From positions 1 to 11,145 of the forward strand of contig JAAZNJ010000059.1 of the NCBI GenBank assembly GCA_012798335.1: DNA of 11,145 bases. Reading direction: 5' to 3'. Each line of letters starts with the position of its first letter. Position 1 is the first letter of the stretch. The notes beneath the pieces were generated by a model, which worked only from the letters and a program-made list of their open reading frames with translations, did not search any database and was not told the DNA's origin. The DNA is from Candidatus Woesearchaeota archaeon (GTDB lineage Archaea > Nanobdellota > Nanobdellia > Pacearchaeales > GW2011-AR1). Shown here piece by piece: positions 1 through 6,231 of this stretch. The position numbers and the translations under genes are program-made.

Positions 1-63
1 ATACCCCAATTATCAAGAGAGAGAGAAGCAGTTGCTTATTTATTGGTTTTTAATTCAGGATAA
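1..63 (+). CDS. Possible C-terminal end of an unidentified protein (partial)
   Basis: The first 20 codons are open in frame 1 and end in TAA at 61-63; the peptide ends in AYLLVFNSG. It is somewhat richer in G and C than the following spacer, which is why it is listed. The other two forward frames are also open over most of this stretch, and frame 2 runs to a TAG at 77-79. A purine-rich run alone could therefore explain the openness. I do not recognise a family, and sequence to the left is needed to decide. Confidence 0.25.
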   Translation: MPQLSREREAVAYLLVFNSG

Positions 64-190
64 AATTCATAAAATTTAGATTTCACTTTCTACTCGCTTT
101 TTAATACATATTAATTCTTCTTCACATTCTTTGCATTTTATCTCTTAGTTTTTTGATTAAACTATCTTTATTGTTAGTTTCATTTTTTGA

Positions 191-207
191 AACCAATATT
201 TATAAAT
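191..207 (+). promoter_or_regulatory. Archaeal promoter (BRE + TATA box) of the lutA-like operon
   Basis: A clear TATA box, TTTATAAAT at 199-207, is preceded by a purine-rich BRE-like AACCAA at 191-196. Transcription would start near 228-232. That gives a leader of about 30 bases, long enough to hold the Shine-Dalgarno site at 245-250. Confidence 0.65.
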
Positions 208-244
208 CGTTTCGTACTCTTTTTATTAGGTAAAAATAATAAAA

Positions 245-250
245 CAGGAG
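245..250 (+). promoter_or_regulatory. Shine-Dalgarno site of the lutA-like gene
   Basis: CAGGAG lies 10 bases before the ATG at 261 and supports that start. The initial residues before the first cysteine motif are short and family-like, so no earlier start is needed. Confidence 0.6.
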
Positions 251-260
251 AAACTTAAAG

Positions 261-983
261 ATGTCATTTATATCAAAATTATTGCCAGGAAATACTTTGT
301 ATTATCCAGGATGCTTAACAAAATATGTAGCAAAAGATTTAGAAGAAAACTATAAGAAGATTTTGAATAAGATTGGTATTGATTTTATTATGCTTAAAGA
401 ATCAGAATTTTGTTGTGGAAATCCTGTTCTAAATGCAGGCCATGAAAAAGAAGCAAAAGAACTTGCTGAAAAAAATTTTAAATTGTTCAAGGAAAGAGGA
501 GTTAAAAAGATTATAACTTCTTGTCCTTCTTGTTTTCATATGTTTAAGAGTAATTATCCTAAACTTGTTAAAGATTGGGATATAAAAGTTGAACATATCA
601 CTCAAACCATTAATGAAGCGATTAAAAAAGGAAAAATTATTCCTAGAAACTTAAATGAAGATATAACTTATCATGACCCTTGTCATTTAGGAAGATATGA
701 AGGAATTTATGAAGAACCCCGTGATATTCTAAAAAAATCAGGAAATTTAAAAGAAATGAAATTAACAAAAAATTATTCTTTTTGTTGTGGGGGAGGTTCA
801 GGAGTAAAGTCAAATCAACCAGAACTTGCAAATTCCATTGCTAAAGAAAGAGTAGGAATGGCAAAAGAAACAAAAGCCAAAATTCTTTGCACTTCTTGCC
901 CAATGTGCTATCTGCATTTAAAAGAAAATTCAAAAGACATTGAAGTAATGGAATTAAGCCAGTTGTTTAAAAATGAAAAATAA
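261..983 (+). CDS. lutA: LutA/HdrB-like (Fe-S)-binding protein with two CCG cysteine-rich domains
   Basis: This 240-residue protein has two tandem cysteine-rich (CCG) domains, as in LutA, HdrB and the C-terminal halves of GlcF and HdrD. Domain 1 carries C18 (YYPGC), C51-C52-G and C88-x2-C91. Domain 2 carries C141 (HDPCHLGR), C175-C176-G-G-G and C213-x2-C216, so both motifs are complete. Such domains bind a non-cubane or other Fe-S cluster and pass electrons or reduce disulfides. The length is close to that of bacterial LutA. The gene is followed 11 bases later by a LutB-like gene, which favours a LutA role in oxidising lactate or a similar 2-hydroxy acid. No LutC is visible, so the substrate is inferred only. 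It lacks membrane segments and should be cytoplasmic. A heterodisulfide-reductase-like subunit is the main alternative. The gene symbol is by similarity. Confidence 0.85.
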   Translation: MSFISKLLPGNTLYYPGCLTKYVAKDLEENYKKILNKIGIDFIMLKESEFCCGNPVLNAGHEKEAKELAEKNFKLFKERGVKKIITSCPSCFHMFKSNYPKLVKDWDIKVEHITQTINEAIKKGKIIPRNLNEDITYHDPCHLGRYEGIYEEPRDILKKSGNLKEMKLTKNYSFCCGGGSGVKSNQPELANSIAKERVGMAKETKAKILCTSCPMCYLHLKENSKDIEVMELSQLFKNEK

Positions 984-990
984 AGGAGAG
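982..990 (+). promoter_or_regulatory. Shine-Dalgarno site of the lutB-like gene
   Basis: AAAGGAGAG overlaps the stop codon of the upstream gene and ends four bases before the ATG at 995. It fixes the start and indicates that the two genes are cotranscribed. Confidence 0.65.
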
Positions 991-994
991 AAAA

Positions 995-2269
995 ATGAAA
1001 AACATTGAATTATCAAAAGAAATAGAAAAAAACCAAGAAACTCAAAAAGTGATCTTGCCTATTATGTATTCTTATAAAGACAAAAGAGACAAAATTTTAA
1101 GTGAAGAAGAAAAAGAAAAATTTAGAGATGAATTAAGAGTAATAAAAGAAAAATCAATAAATAATATTTTTGAATTAAAGAGAAAAACAATAAAAAACTT
1201 AGAAAACAACGGAATTAAAGTTATTGAATCTAAAACTACAAAAGATGCGATAAATGAAATAAGAAAAATAATAGGGAATGAAAAATTAATAATAAAGTCA
1301 AAATCAAACACTGCAAATGAAATTGGCTTAAATGATGCTTTGAAAGACAAAGAATTAATTGAAACCGATTTAGGAGATTTTCTTGTTCAAATTTTTGAAG
1401 GAAAAGATTTACATCCTGTTCTTCCTGCAGTTAATTTAACTCCTGAAGAAATCTCTACAAAAATAAAAGAAAAATTTAACATAAAAATTAAAGCAAATCC
1501 TGAAGAAATCGCAAAATTTGTAAGGGAGCATTTAAGAGAAAAAATATTCAATGCAAAAATTGGGATAACAGGAACAAATGTTATAAGTTCTGACGGAAGT
1601 GTTTTTATTTTGGAAAATGAAGGAAATATTTCTTTAACTTCAAGGATTCCTGACAAACATATTATTTTAACAAGTTTTGAAAAGATTGTTGAGAGTAAAG
1701 AAGAAGCATTAAAAATAATAAAAGCTTTAGGTGTTTTTGGAACAGGTCAAGATTATCCTGTTTATGTTAATATTATTTCAGGCCCAAGTAAAACAGCTGA
1801 TATTCAAAATCAATTAATAACAGGAGCACAAGGAGCAAAAGAAGTTTATTTAATCTTGTTAGACAATAAAAGAACAGAAATTCTAAATTCAGAATTTAAA
1901 GAGCTTTTATATTGTATCAATTGTGGTGCTTGTTTGAATTTTTGCCCTGTTTATCACCAAATTTTTACAAGGTACGGAGCAAAGTATTTCTCAGGAGCAA
2001 AAGGAGTAATCTCTTCTTATTTTAAAGAAAATTCAAAAGAAGCTTACAATAATGGAGCATTTTTTTGTACGACTTGTCAACAATGTAAAGAAAATTGCCC
2101 TATGAAAATTGATTTATCTTCTATGATGAGAAATTTAAGAAAAGAACTTGTTAATCAAAACATTGAACCTGATTCTATTAAAGAGATGATGAAAAATGTA
2201 AAAGAATTTGGCAATCCTTTTGGAAAAATTGAAGAAGGAAAAACTCCTGATAAATTATACTGTTGTTAA
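995..2269 (+). CDS. lutB: LutB-like protein: LUD domain plus two 4Fe-4S clusters
   Basis: This 424-residue cytoplasmic protein has an N-terminal LUD (LutB/LutC) domain over roughly residues 60-290, with the typical VISSDGSV-like core and an ISGPSKTADIQ stretch, followed by an HdrC/GlcF-type di-cluster ferredoxin domain. The two cluster motifs are C307-x2-C310-x2-C313-x3-C317-P and C358-x2-C361-x2-C364-x3-C368-P, both complete. In the LutABC system LutB and LutA form part of an iron-sulfur complex that oxidises lactate. Here the upstream neighbour is the LutA-like partner, translated from the same transcript. The ISGPSKTADIQ segment looks as much like LutC as LutB. The protein stops soon after the second cluster, ending in KLYCC, and is shorter than bacterial LutB (about 475 residues), which has a further C-terminal domain. 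Function by family is good; the exact substrate is unknown. Confidence 0.85.
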   Translation: MKNIELSKEIEKNQETQKVILPIMYSYKDKRDKILSEEEKEKFRDELRVIKEKSINNIFELKRKTIKNLENNGIKVIESKTTKDAINEIRKIIGNEKLIIKSKSNTANEIGLNDALKDKELIETDLGDFLVQIFEGKDLHPVLPAVNLTPEEISTKIKEKFNIKIKANPEEIAKFVREHLREKIFNAKIGITGTNVISSDGSVFILENEGNISLTSRIPDKHIILTSFEKIVESKEEALKIIKALGVFGTGQDYPVYVNIISGPSKTADIQNQLITGAQGAKEVYLILLDNKRTEILNSEFKELLYCINCGACLNFCPVYHQIFTRYGAKYFSGAKGVISSYFKENSKEAYNNGAFFCTTCQQCKENCPMKIDLSSMMRNLRKELVNQNIEPDSIKEMMKNVKEFGNPFGKIEEGKTPDKLYCC

Positions 2270-2270
2270 A

Positions 2271-2286
2271 ATTTTAATATTTTTTA
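2271..2286 (+). terminator. Possible T-rich terminator of the lutAB-like operon
   Basis: Directly after the lutB-like stop there is a T-rich run with a six-T tract and no strong hairpin, as in intrinsic archaeal termination. The surrounding DNA is very AT-rich, so this is weak evidence. Confidence 0.3.
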
Positions 2287-2324
2287 TATACTCATTAAAA
2301 TACTTTTTATTGTTTTATTAATAA

Positions 2325-2334
2325 ATATTATAAA
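2325..2334 (+). promoter_or_regulatory. Probable TATA box of the two-helix membrane protein gene
   Basis: ATATTATAAA lies about 44 bases before the ATG at 2374. A start 26 bases downstream would fall near 2355 and give a leader of about 19 bases carrying the AGGAGGT site. Confidence 0.45.
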
Positions 2335-2360
2335 CTCTTTTATCTTGTCTTTTTTATAAA

Positions 2361-2367
2361 AGGAGGT
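2361..2367 (+). promoter_or_regulatory. Strong Shine-Dalgarno site
   Basis: AGGAGGT six bases before the ATG at 2374 is a near-perfect Shine-Dalgarno match. It makes this short gene credible despite its size. Confidence 0.7.
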
Positions 2368-2373
2368 TAAAAA

Positions 2374-2583
2374 ATGTTTAAGAAAAAACTTAAGGAGTAT
2401 ATTAAAAAGATAACTATCGTTGATATAGGCTTAATCAAATGGAGTAGTATTTTCTTTGGATTATTCCTTGTTTCTGCTTGGAGAGATTTTTCTAGTTTTG
2501 TTGAGAGAACTCATTGGCTTTTATTCTTAGTTATCTCTTTAGGTTTAGGTCTAAGGCCTTTAATCAAATTTTTTAAGAAATAA
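2374..2583 (+). CDS. Small two-helix membrane protein, conserved-hypothetical type
   Basis: The product has 69 residues. A lysine-rich, amphipathic N-terminus is followed by a hydrophobic segment at about 19-37 (IGLIKWSSIFFGLFLVSAW), a short charged loop (RDF...ERTH), a second segment at about 46-64, and a basic tail (KFFKK). By the positive-inside rule both ends should be cytoplasmic, forming a helical hairpin. The arrangement DIGLIKWS, then W in the loop, then LRPLIKFF resembles small two-helix proteins I recall from DPANN genomes, but I know of no assigned function. It has its own promoter-like TATA and a strong Shine-Dalgarno site, and sits alone between the Fe-S operon and a convergent gene. 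Confidence 0.75.
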   Translation: MFKKKLKEYIKKITIVDIGLIKWSSIFFGLFLVSAWRDFSSFVERTHWLLFLVISLGLGLRPLIKFFKK

Positions 2584-2640
2584 TAAACTTTATTTTTTCT
2601 TATTCTTCTTATTTGTTTTTTTATTTTATTTAAACTTTTT
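2584..2640 (+). terminator. T-tract terminator after the two-helix protein gene
   Basis: Several T runs of five to seven bases follow the stop codon, with few G or C. This fits intrinsic archaeal termination without a hairpin. A small AT-only inverted repeat at 2641-2660 lies just beyond. Confidence 0.45.
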
Positions 2641-2688
2641 ATAATCAAATTTTGAATTATCTGATAATATCTTTTTATCTACATCAAA

Positions 2689-2733
2689 AAATGAACTAAT
2701 AAAAATAAATTAAAAAATAAAAAAGGAATAATT
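2689..2733 (-). terminator. T-tract terminator of the secreted-protein gene
   Basis: Read on the minus strand, the region after the stop at 2736-2738 holds long T runs interrupted by single A bases. It faces the forward terminator at 2584-2640, as expected between convergent genes. Confidence 0.45.
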
Positions 2734-2735
2734 TA

Positions 2736-3416
2736 TTAATTAGAAGATAAGAAAGCCCACCAAGGTCTTTTTGCTTGAATTACTTCTCCTGTTTCAGCAT
2801 CAACTTGTGCTTCAACATTCATTCTTGCTTTAAACAAACCTAAAATTCTTGTTTCTTTTCTTGTTTGTAATTCATAAACTACTTTTGTTTGGTTTCCATT
2901 ACCCACTTCTTTTAATTCAATTGTGCAATTTTCAGTTGAATTACAGTTTTTTAATCTTAATCTTTCTAAAGCTCTTTGTGAAGCAACATCAGGCATTATT
3001 TTTATTTCTGCATTTTTTCCATTTGAGAAATTAACTCTTAACCTTGTTCTGTTCTGTTCATCTGTTTCTGTTTCAATCCTTAATTGGGTTCTTATTTGGG
3101 TTCTATTTCCTCTTAATTCTTTTAACTCTCCTTCAATGCTTCTTACTTGTAATCTTTGGCCATTTACATCAGTGTAATTTCCTTCTCTTAACATAATCCT
3201 CTCCATTCTTTTTTCCATTAAATTTTGTTCAAGAGCTTTATTTTGCGTTTGTGCTTCTAAATTGTTATTTACATTATTTCCTATGTTTTGATTATCTTGT
3301 ACTAGAGGATTGCTAACATTATTATTCACATTAGGATTTCTAGGATTTGCAGGAACAGCAAGAATTAAAGAAGTCACTAATAAAAATAATATACTCATCA
3401 AAAATATTTTTTTCAT
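2736..3416 (-). CDS. Secreted, Asn-rich, probably glycosylated protein of unknown function
   Basis: The 226-residue product begins with a signal peptide: MKK, a hydrophobic core to about residue 19, and likely cleavage after A20 or A23. An asparagine-rich linker follows (about 24-60), then a charged, probably helical or beta-rich region rich in Arg, Glu and Gln. There are eight N-x-S/T sequons (NVS, NYT, NRT twice, NFS, NST, NCT, NQT), suggesting surface N-glycosylation. The only two cysteines, C158 and C164, are close enough to form a small disulfide loop. The C-terminal part (MPDVASQRALERLRLK, then LGLFKARM, DAETGEVI, RPWWAFL) resembles a conserved secreted family I recall from DPANN archaea without known role. 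No transmembrane anchor is seen after the signal. The start is set by the signal peptide and the AAAGGAGGC site upstream. Confidence 0.75.
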   Translation of the reverse strand: MKKIFLMSILFLLVTSLILAVPANPRNPNVNNNVSNPLVQDNQNIGNNVNNNLEAQTQNKALEQNLMEKRMERIMLREGNYTDVNGQRLQVRSIEGELKELRGNRTQIRTQLRIETETDEQNRTRLRVNFSNGKNAEIKIMPDVASQRALERLRLKNCNSTENCTIELKEVGNGNQTKVVYELQTRKETRILGLFKARMNVEAQVDAETGEVIQAKRPWWAFLSSN

Positions 3417-3424
3417 TTCTTTTT

Positions 3425-3433
3425 GCCTCCTTT
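3425..3433 (-). promoter_or_regulatory. Strong Shine-Dalgarno site of the secreted-protein gene
   Basis: On the minus strand AAAGGAGGC precedes the ATG at 3416-3414 by eight bases and fixes the start at the signal peptide. Confidence 0.7.
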
Positions 3434-3475
3434 CATCTTTTTATTTTTTCTTATACTATCCCAATTAAATTAGAC

Positions 3476-3484
3476 CTTATAAAT
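3476..3484 (-). promoter_or_regulatory. TATA box of the secreted-protein gene
   Basis: ATTTATAAG on the minus strand would start transcription near 3454. That gives a leader of about 38 bases holding the Shine-Dalgarno site. It suggests the gene is independent of the exporter operon upstream. Confidence 0.55.
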
Positions 3485-3553
3485 TTTTCTTAGACATTAG
3501 ACTATTCTTAAATATTTTAGTAAATAAAGATTTCATAATTTAAAATTTAGTTT

Positions 3554-4303
3554 CTATACTTCTGTTTTTGAAAAAAGATAAGCCCCTATAAAAACTACAA
3601 TTATCGAGCATATAAACAAAACAAAAAAGTCTGATATTAGATTTAGATGAGAGATATTTGTTAAACTTAATCTTAATCCATCAACACCATAAGTTAAAGG
3701 ATTTAATTTTACAACTTGATTTAAGAGTGAGGGTAAATCTGATAAAGGAAATAAAGCTCCTGATAAAAAGAAAAGAGGCATAAAAATGAAGTTAACTATT
3801 AATTGAAAACCTTGCATATCTTCTAGTTTAGAGGCGATTGATGTACCAACTCCTGCAAAAAATATTGAAATTAAAAACATAAAAAAGATAGCTAAAGGAA
3901 TCATAAAAATACTTGTTGGTTTAAATCCAATTATCAATGAAATTAGAAGAACTATAATTCCCTGTATTGTTGCAACTGTTGCCCCTCCAAGGATTCTTCC
4001 CAAAATAATTTTATATCTTGGGACAGGTGAAACTAAAGTTTCTTTTAAAAAACCGAATTGTCTATCCCAAATTATCTCTATCCCATTAAACAAAGAACTT
4101 GATAAAACAGTCATTGCGATTATTCCTGGTGCTAGAAATTCAAGATAATTTCCTCCGCCTGCTTTTTCAAATATAGGACCAAATCCAAAACCTAATGCAA
4201 CTAAAAATAATAAAGGTTGAGCTAAACTTCCTATTATTCTTGGTTTTGATCTCCAATATCTTTTGATTTGCCTTAACCACATAATATAAACAGGTGAATT
4301 CAT
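3554..4303 (-). CDS. ABC-2 type exporter permease, DrrB-like
   Basis: This 249-residue membrane protein has about six helices (roughly 22-42, 56-76, 104-127, 133-156, 165-187 and 223-244). It shows the ABC-2 hallmarks: a WDRQFGFLKE segment at 79-88 before the conserved SPVPR, a FFLSGALFPL stretch at 178-187, and NPLTYGVDGLR at 201-211. Its length is usual for DrrB/NodJ-like permeases. The ATG overlaps the stop codon of the ATPase gene as ATGA, so the two are translationally coupled and form one transporter. Family knowledge says such pairs export hydrophobic compounds, lipids or polysaccharide precursors; nothing in the sequence identifies the substrate. The next gene on the same strand (secreted protein) appears to have its own promoter 137 bases away. 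Confidence 0.9.
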   Translation of the reverse strand: MNSPVYIMWLRQIKRYWRSKPRIIGSLAQPLLFLVALGFGFGPIFEKAGGGNYLEFLAPGIIAMTVLSSSLFNGIEIIWDRQFGFLKETLVSPVPRYKIILGRILGGATVATIQGIIVLLISLIIGFKPTSIFMIPLAIFFMFLISIFFAGVGTSIASKLEDMQGFQLIVNFIFMPLFFLSGALFPLSDLPSLLNQVVKLNPLTYGVDGLRLSLTNISHLNLISDFFVLFICSIIVVFIGAYLFSKTEV

Positions 4304-5091
4304 CTTCTACTCCCGAAGAATCTTTTTCTTAACCTCATATGATCTAAACTTGTTGCAGATTCTTCCCTAATTGGTTTTCCTGTTAATTTTAAAAACGCTT
4401 TTTCTAATGAATCTGAATTTGTTTTCTTTTTTATTTCTTTAGAAGTTCCAATTATCACTATTTTTCCTTTGTCTATAATTGCTATTTTATCAGCGATTTT
4501 GTCTGCTTCTTCCATATAATGAGTTGTTAAGAAAACAGTCATATTTTCTTTTTTATTTAATTTCTTTATATATTCCCATAAAAAATTTCTTGTTTGAGGA
4601 TCTAAACCCAAAGTTGGTTCATCTAAAAATAAAACTCTCGGATGATGGACTAAGCCTCTTGCAATTTCTAATCTTCTTTTCATACCCCCTGAAAAATGTT
4701 TTACTAAATCATCTTTTCTTTCCCATAATTCAACGAGTTTTAATAACTCTTCAATTCTCCTCTTTCTTAATTCTTTTTTTATTCCATATAGAACTGCATG
4801 AAATTCCATATTTTCATAAGCTGTTAACTCTTCATCTAAACTCTCATCTTGGAATACAATTCCAAAAGAATGTCTAACTTCTTCTTTTTTAGTCTCTGCT
4901 GAAAAACCATTTATCTTTATTTTTCCTGATGTTGGAACCAGTAAGGTTGTTAACATCTTTATTGTTGTTGTTTTTCCTGCTCCATTTGGACCTAGAAAAG
5001 CGAATATCTCCCCTTCTTTTACATCAAATGAAATATTATCAACAGCGGTTATATCTTCAAATTTCTTAACTAAATTTTCAACCTCTATCAT
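4300..5091 (-). CDS. ABC exporter ATP-binding protein, DrrA-like
   Basis: The 263-residue ATPase has all nucleotide-binding motifs: Walker A GPNGAGKT at 34-41, Q-loop Q81, signature FSGGMKRR at 133-140, Walker B VLFLDEP at 153-159 with catalytic E158, the D-loop (LGLDPQTR) and H191 in the H-loop. The signature has M instead of Q after SGG, as is common in the DrrA/NodI group. The C-terminal tail with LEKAFLKLTG followed by a short charged extension is also typical of DrrA-like proteins. It energises the permease encoded immediately downstream. No Shine-Dalgarno site is seen before the ATG; the TATA box at 5121-5130 predicts a leader of only about 10 bases. The substrate is unknown. Confidence 0.92.
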   Translation of the reverse strand: MIEVENLVKKFEDITAVDNISFDVKEGEIFAFLGPNGAGKTTTIKMLTTLLVPTSGKIKINGFSAETKKEEVRHSFGIVFQDESLDEELTAYENMEFHAVLYGIKKELRKRRIEELLKLVELWERKDDLVKHFSGGMKRRLEIARGLVHHPRVLFLDEPTLGLDPQTRNFLWEYIKKLNKKENMTVFLTTHYMEEADKIADKIAIIDKGKIVIIGTSKEIKKKTNSDSLEKAFLKLTGKPIREESATSLDHMRLRKRFFGSRR

Positions 5092-5120
5092 TTTTTATGT
5101 TTTTCTAAAAATAATTTTTT

Positions 5121-5130
5121 GTTTATAAAT
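5121..5130 (-). promoter_or_regulatory. TATA box of the ABC exporter operon
   Basis: ATTTATAAAC on the minus strand is centred about 34 bases before the ATG, giving a very short leader. It lies in the 192-base region between the divergent exporter operon and the zinc-ribbon gene. Confidence 0.55.
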
Positions 5131-5253
5131 ATATCTTAATATTTTTACTTTCTTAAAGGTTTTTTATAAGTTAAATTTACTATTTTTCTTATACAATAAA
5201 TTCATTCCTCCTTTAGAAAAATTATTAAAAGGAAAAATCTTGTTTATTAAGAA

Positions 5254-5263
5254 GATAAAATAA
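5254..5263 (+). promoter_or_regulatory. TATA box of the zinc-ribbon/Hsp20-like gene (leaderless)
   Basis: GATAAAATAA ends exactly 20 bases before the ATG at 5284, so its centre is about 26 bases from the start codon. No Shine-Dalgarno site is present. Both facts suggest a leaderless transcript. Confidence 0.5.
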
Positions 5264-5283
5264 ACTCCCTTTATTAAATTAAA

Positions 5284-6027
5284 ATGTTTAAAAAAATAAT
5301 TTGTAATAACTGTAAAAATAAAGTTAGTGATAAATATAGCTTTTGCCCTTATTGTGGAAATCCTTTGTCTAAAAATTTTAAGTCTAATAAAAAATCAAAT
5401 AAAAATAAAGATTATGGGATGTTAGGAGAAAATGATTCTGATACTAATTTTATTGAAGGAGAAATAATCTTACCTAAAGGTATTGAAAAGATGATGAATT
5501 CCCTATTAAAAAATTTAAACCTTGAGATTAATGAAGTTTTAGATCAAGAAGACATGAATAATATGAATAAAAATAATAAAATAAACTCTTCTAATTTTAA
5601 AGAAAACCCTTATAAAAACAGCCAAGGTTTTAGTATTAGTTTTTCTAATCTTAATCAAAACCCGAAAATTAATATAATCCCTATAAACAAAATTTCTAAT
5701 AATCAAAATATGAATAACTTTAAAGAAAAAGAAGAGAAATTAATCAAAACTCTTACAAAAGAACAAATTGAAAAATTTTCTAAATTAAAAAAAGAAGAAC
5801 CTAAAACTGAAATAAGAAGATTTTCTGATGTGCTTGTTTATGAATTTTTAATCCCTGAAGTAAATTCCCTAGAAGATATTTCTTTATTAAAACTAGAGAA
5901 TAGTATAGAGTTAAAAGCTATAGGCAAAGATATCTCTTATAAAAAAATAATCCCTATTAATAATCCTATAAAAGATTATTCTTTTTCTAATGGAAAATTA
6001 ATTTTAGAGTTTTCTATAAAAAATTAA
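5284..6027 (+). CDS. Zinc-ribbon protein with C-terminal Hsp20/CS-like domain
   Basis: The 247-residue product starts with a four-cysteine zinc ribbon: C7-x2-C10 and C21-x2-C24 (ICNNC, FCPYC). Then follows a short conserved-looking segment DYGMLGEND, a predicted helix (PKGIEKMMNSLLKNL) and a long Asn/Lys-rich low-complexity linker (about 95-155). The C-terminal part (about 165-247) reads like a beta-sandwich of the Hsp20/CS type: VYEFLIPEVNSLEDISL, then LENSIELKAIGKD, IPINNPI and a final LILEFSI strand. I recall similarly built proteins in DPANN genomes, without assigned function. A small-heat-shock or co-chaperone role is an inference from the fold; the linker and ribbon could mediate protein or RNA contacts. 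There are no membrane segments. The Asn/Lys richness follows the extreme AT content. Confidence 0.7.
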   Translation: MFKKIICNNCKNKVSDKYSFCPYCGNPLSKNFKSNKKSNKNKDYGMLGENDSDTNFIEGEIILPKGIEKMMNSLLKNLNLEINEVLDQEDMNNMNKNNKINSSNFKENPYKNSQGFSISFSNLNQNPKINIIPINKISNNQNMNNFKEKEEKLIKTLTKEQIEKFSKLKKEEPKTEIRRFSDVLVYEFLIPEVNSLEDISLLKLENSIELKAIGKDISYKKIIPINNPIKDYSFSNGKLILEFSIKN

Positions 6028-6096
6028 CAATTTTGTATTTAATATCTTATGTTTAGAGTATATAATCATAGAACATATATAAGGTAAAAATGTTTT

Positions 6097-6124
6097 ATTT
6101 AAATTTTATTTATAAAAATAAAAA
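6097..6124 (-). terminator. T-tract terminator of tRNA-Ile
   Basis: On the minus strand, T runs of five bases begin directly after the discriminator base of the tRNA, as expected for archaeal tRNA transcription ends. Confidence 0.5.
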
Positions 6125-6201
6125 TGAGCCTGCACGGATTTGAACCGTGGACCCCTACCTTATCAGAGTAGTGCTCTAAAACCAGGCTGAGCTACAGGCT
6201 C
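6125..6201 (-). tRNA. trnI-GAU: tRNA-Ile (anticodon GAT)
   Basis: The 77-base gene folds as a complete cloverleaf. The acceptor GAGCCTG pairs perfectly with CAGGCTC. The D stem is GCTC/GAGC. The anticodon stem CTACT/GGTAG encloses the loop CTGATAA with anticodon GAT (complement of 6162-6164). The variable loop has five bases, and the T stem is CACGG/CCGTG around TTCAAAT. The discriminator is A, as in other isoleucine tRNAs. No CCA is encoded, so it must be added after transcription, and there is no intron. It decodes AUC and AUU. It lies alone, opposite in strand to its neighbours, between the zinc-ribbon gene and L15e. Confidence 0.96.
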
Positions 6202-6231
6202 TTATTCTTGTTTTTATTATTTTATTAGTTA

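Noticed and set aside
1072..1656. Minus-strand open frames inside the lutB-like gene
   Set aside because: Low-complexity Ser/Phe/Ile-rich shadows of a lysine- and glutamate-rich coding strand.
2255..2269. The KLYCC end of the lutB-like protein as a frameshift truncation
   Set aside because: The bases after the stop are AT-rich spacer in all frames, with no CCG-domain coding trace, and the CCG domains are present as a separate complete gene upstream.
2641..2660. AT-only inverted repeat after the two-helix gene
   Set aside because: The stem is short, nearly all A-T, and has a bulge; in this AT-rich spacer it is not distinguishable from chance, so it is not annotated as a separate hairpin terminator.
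2849..3177. Plus-strand open frames opposite the secreted-protein gene
   Set aside because: They are hydrophobic, Phe/Leu-rich reverse readings of a coding strand whose own product has a signal peptide, Shine-Dalgarno site and promoter.
4479..4877. A 132-codon plus-strand open frame inside the ABC ATPase gene
   Set aside because: The opposite strand encodes a complete ATPase with all motifs; this frame has no recognisable domain or start signal.
6090..6143. Short plus-strand ORFs starting at 6090 and 6124 running into the tRNA
   Set aside because: They consist of A/T spacer plus the antisense of tRNA-Ile and have no Shine-Dalgarno site; the conserved tRNA explains the open frame.
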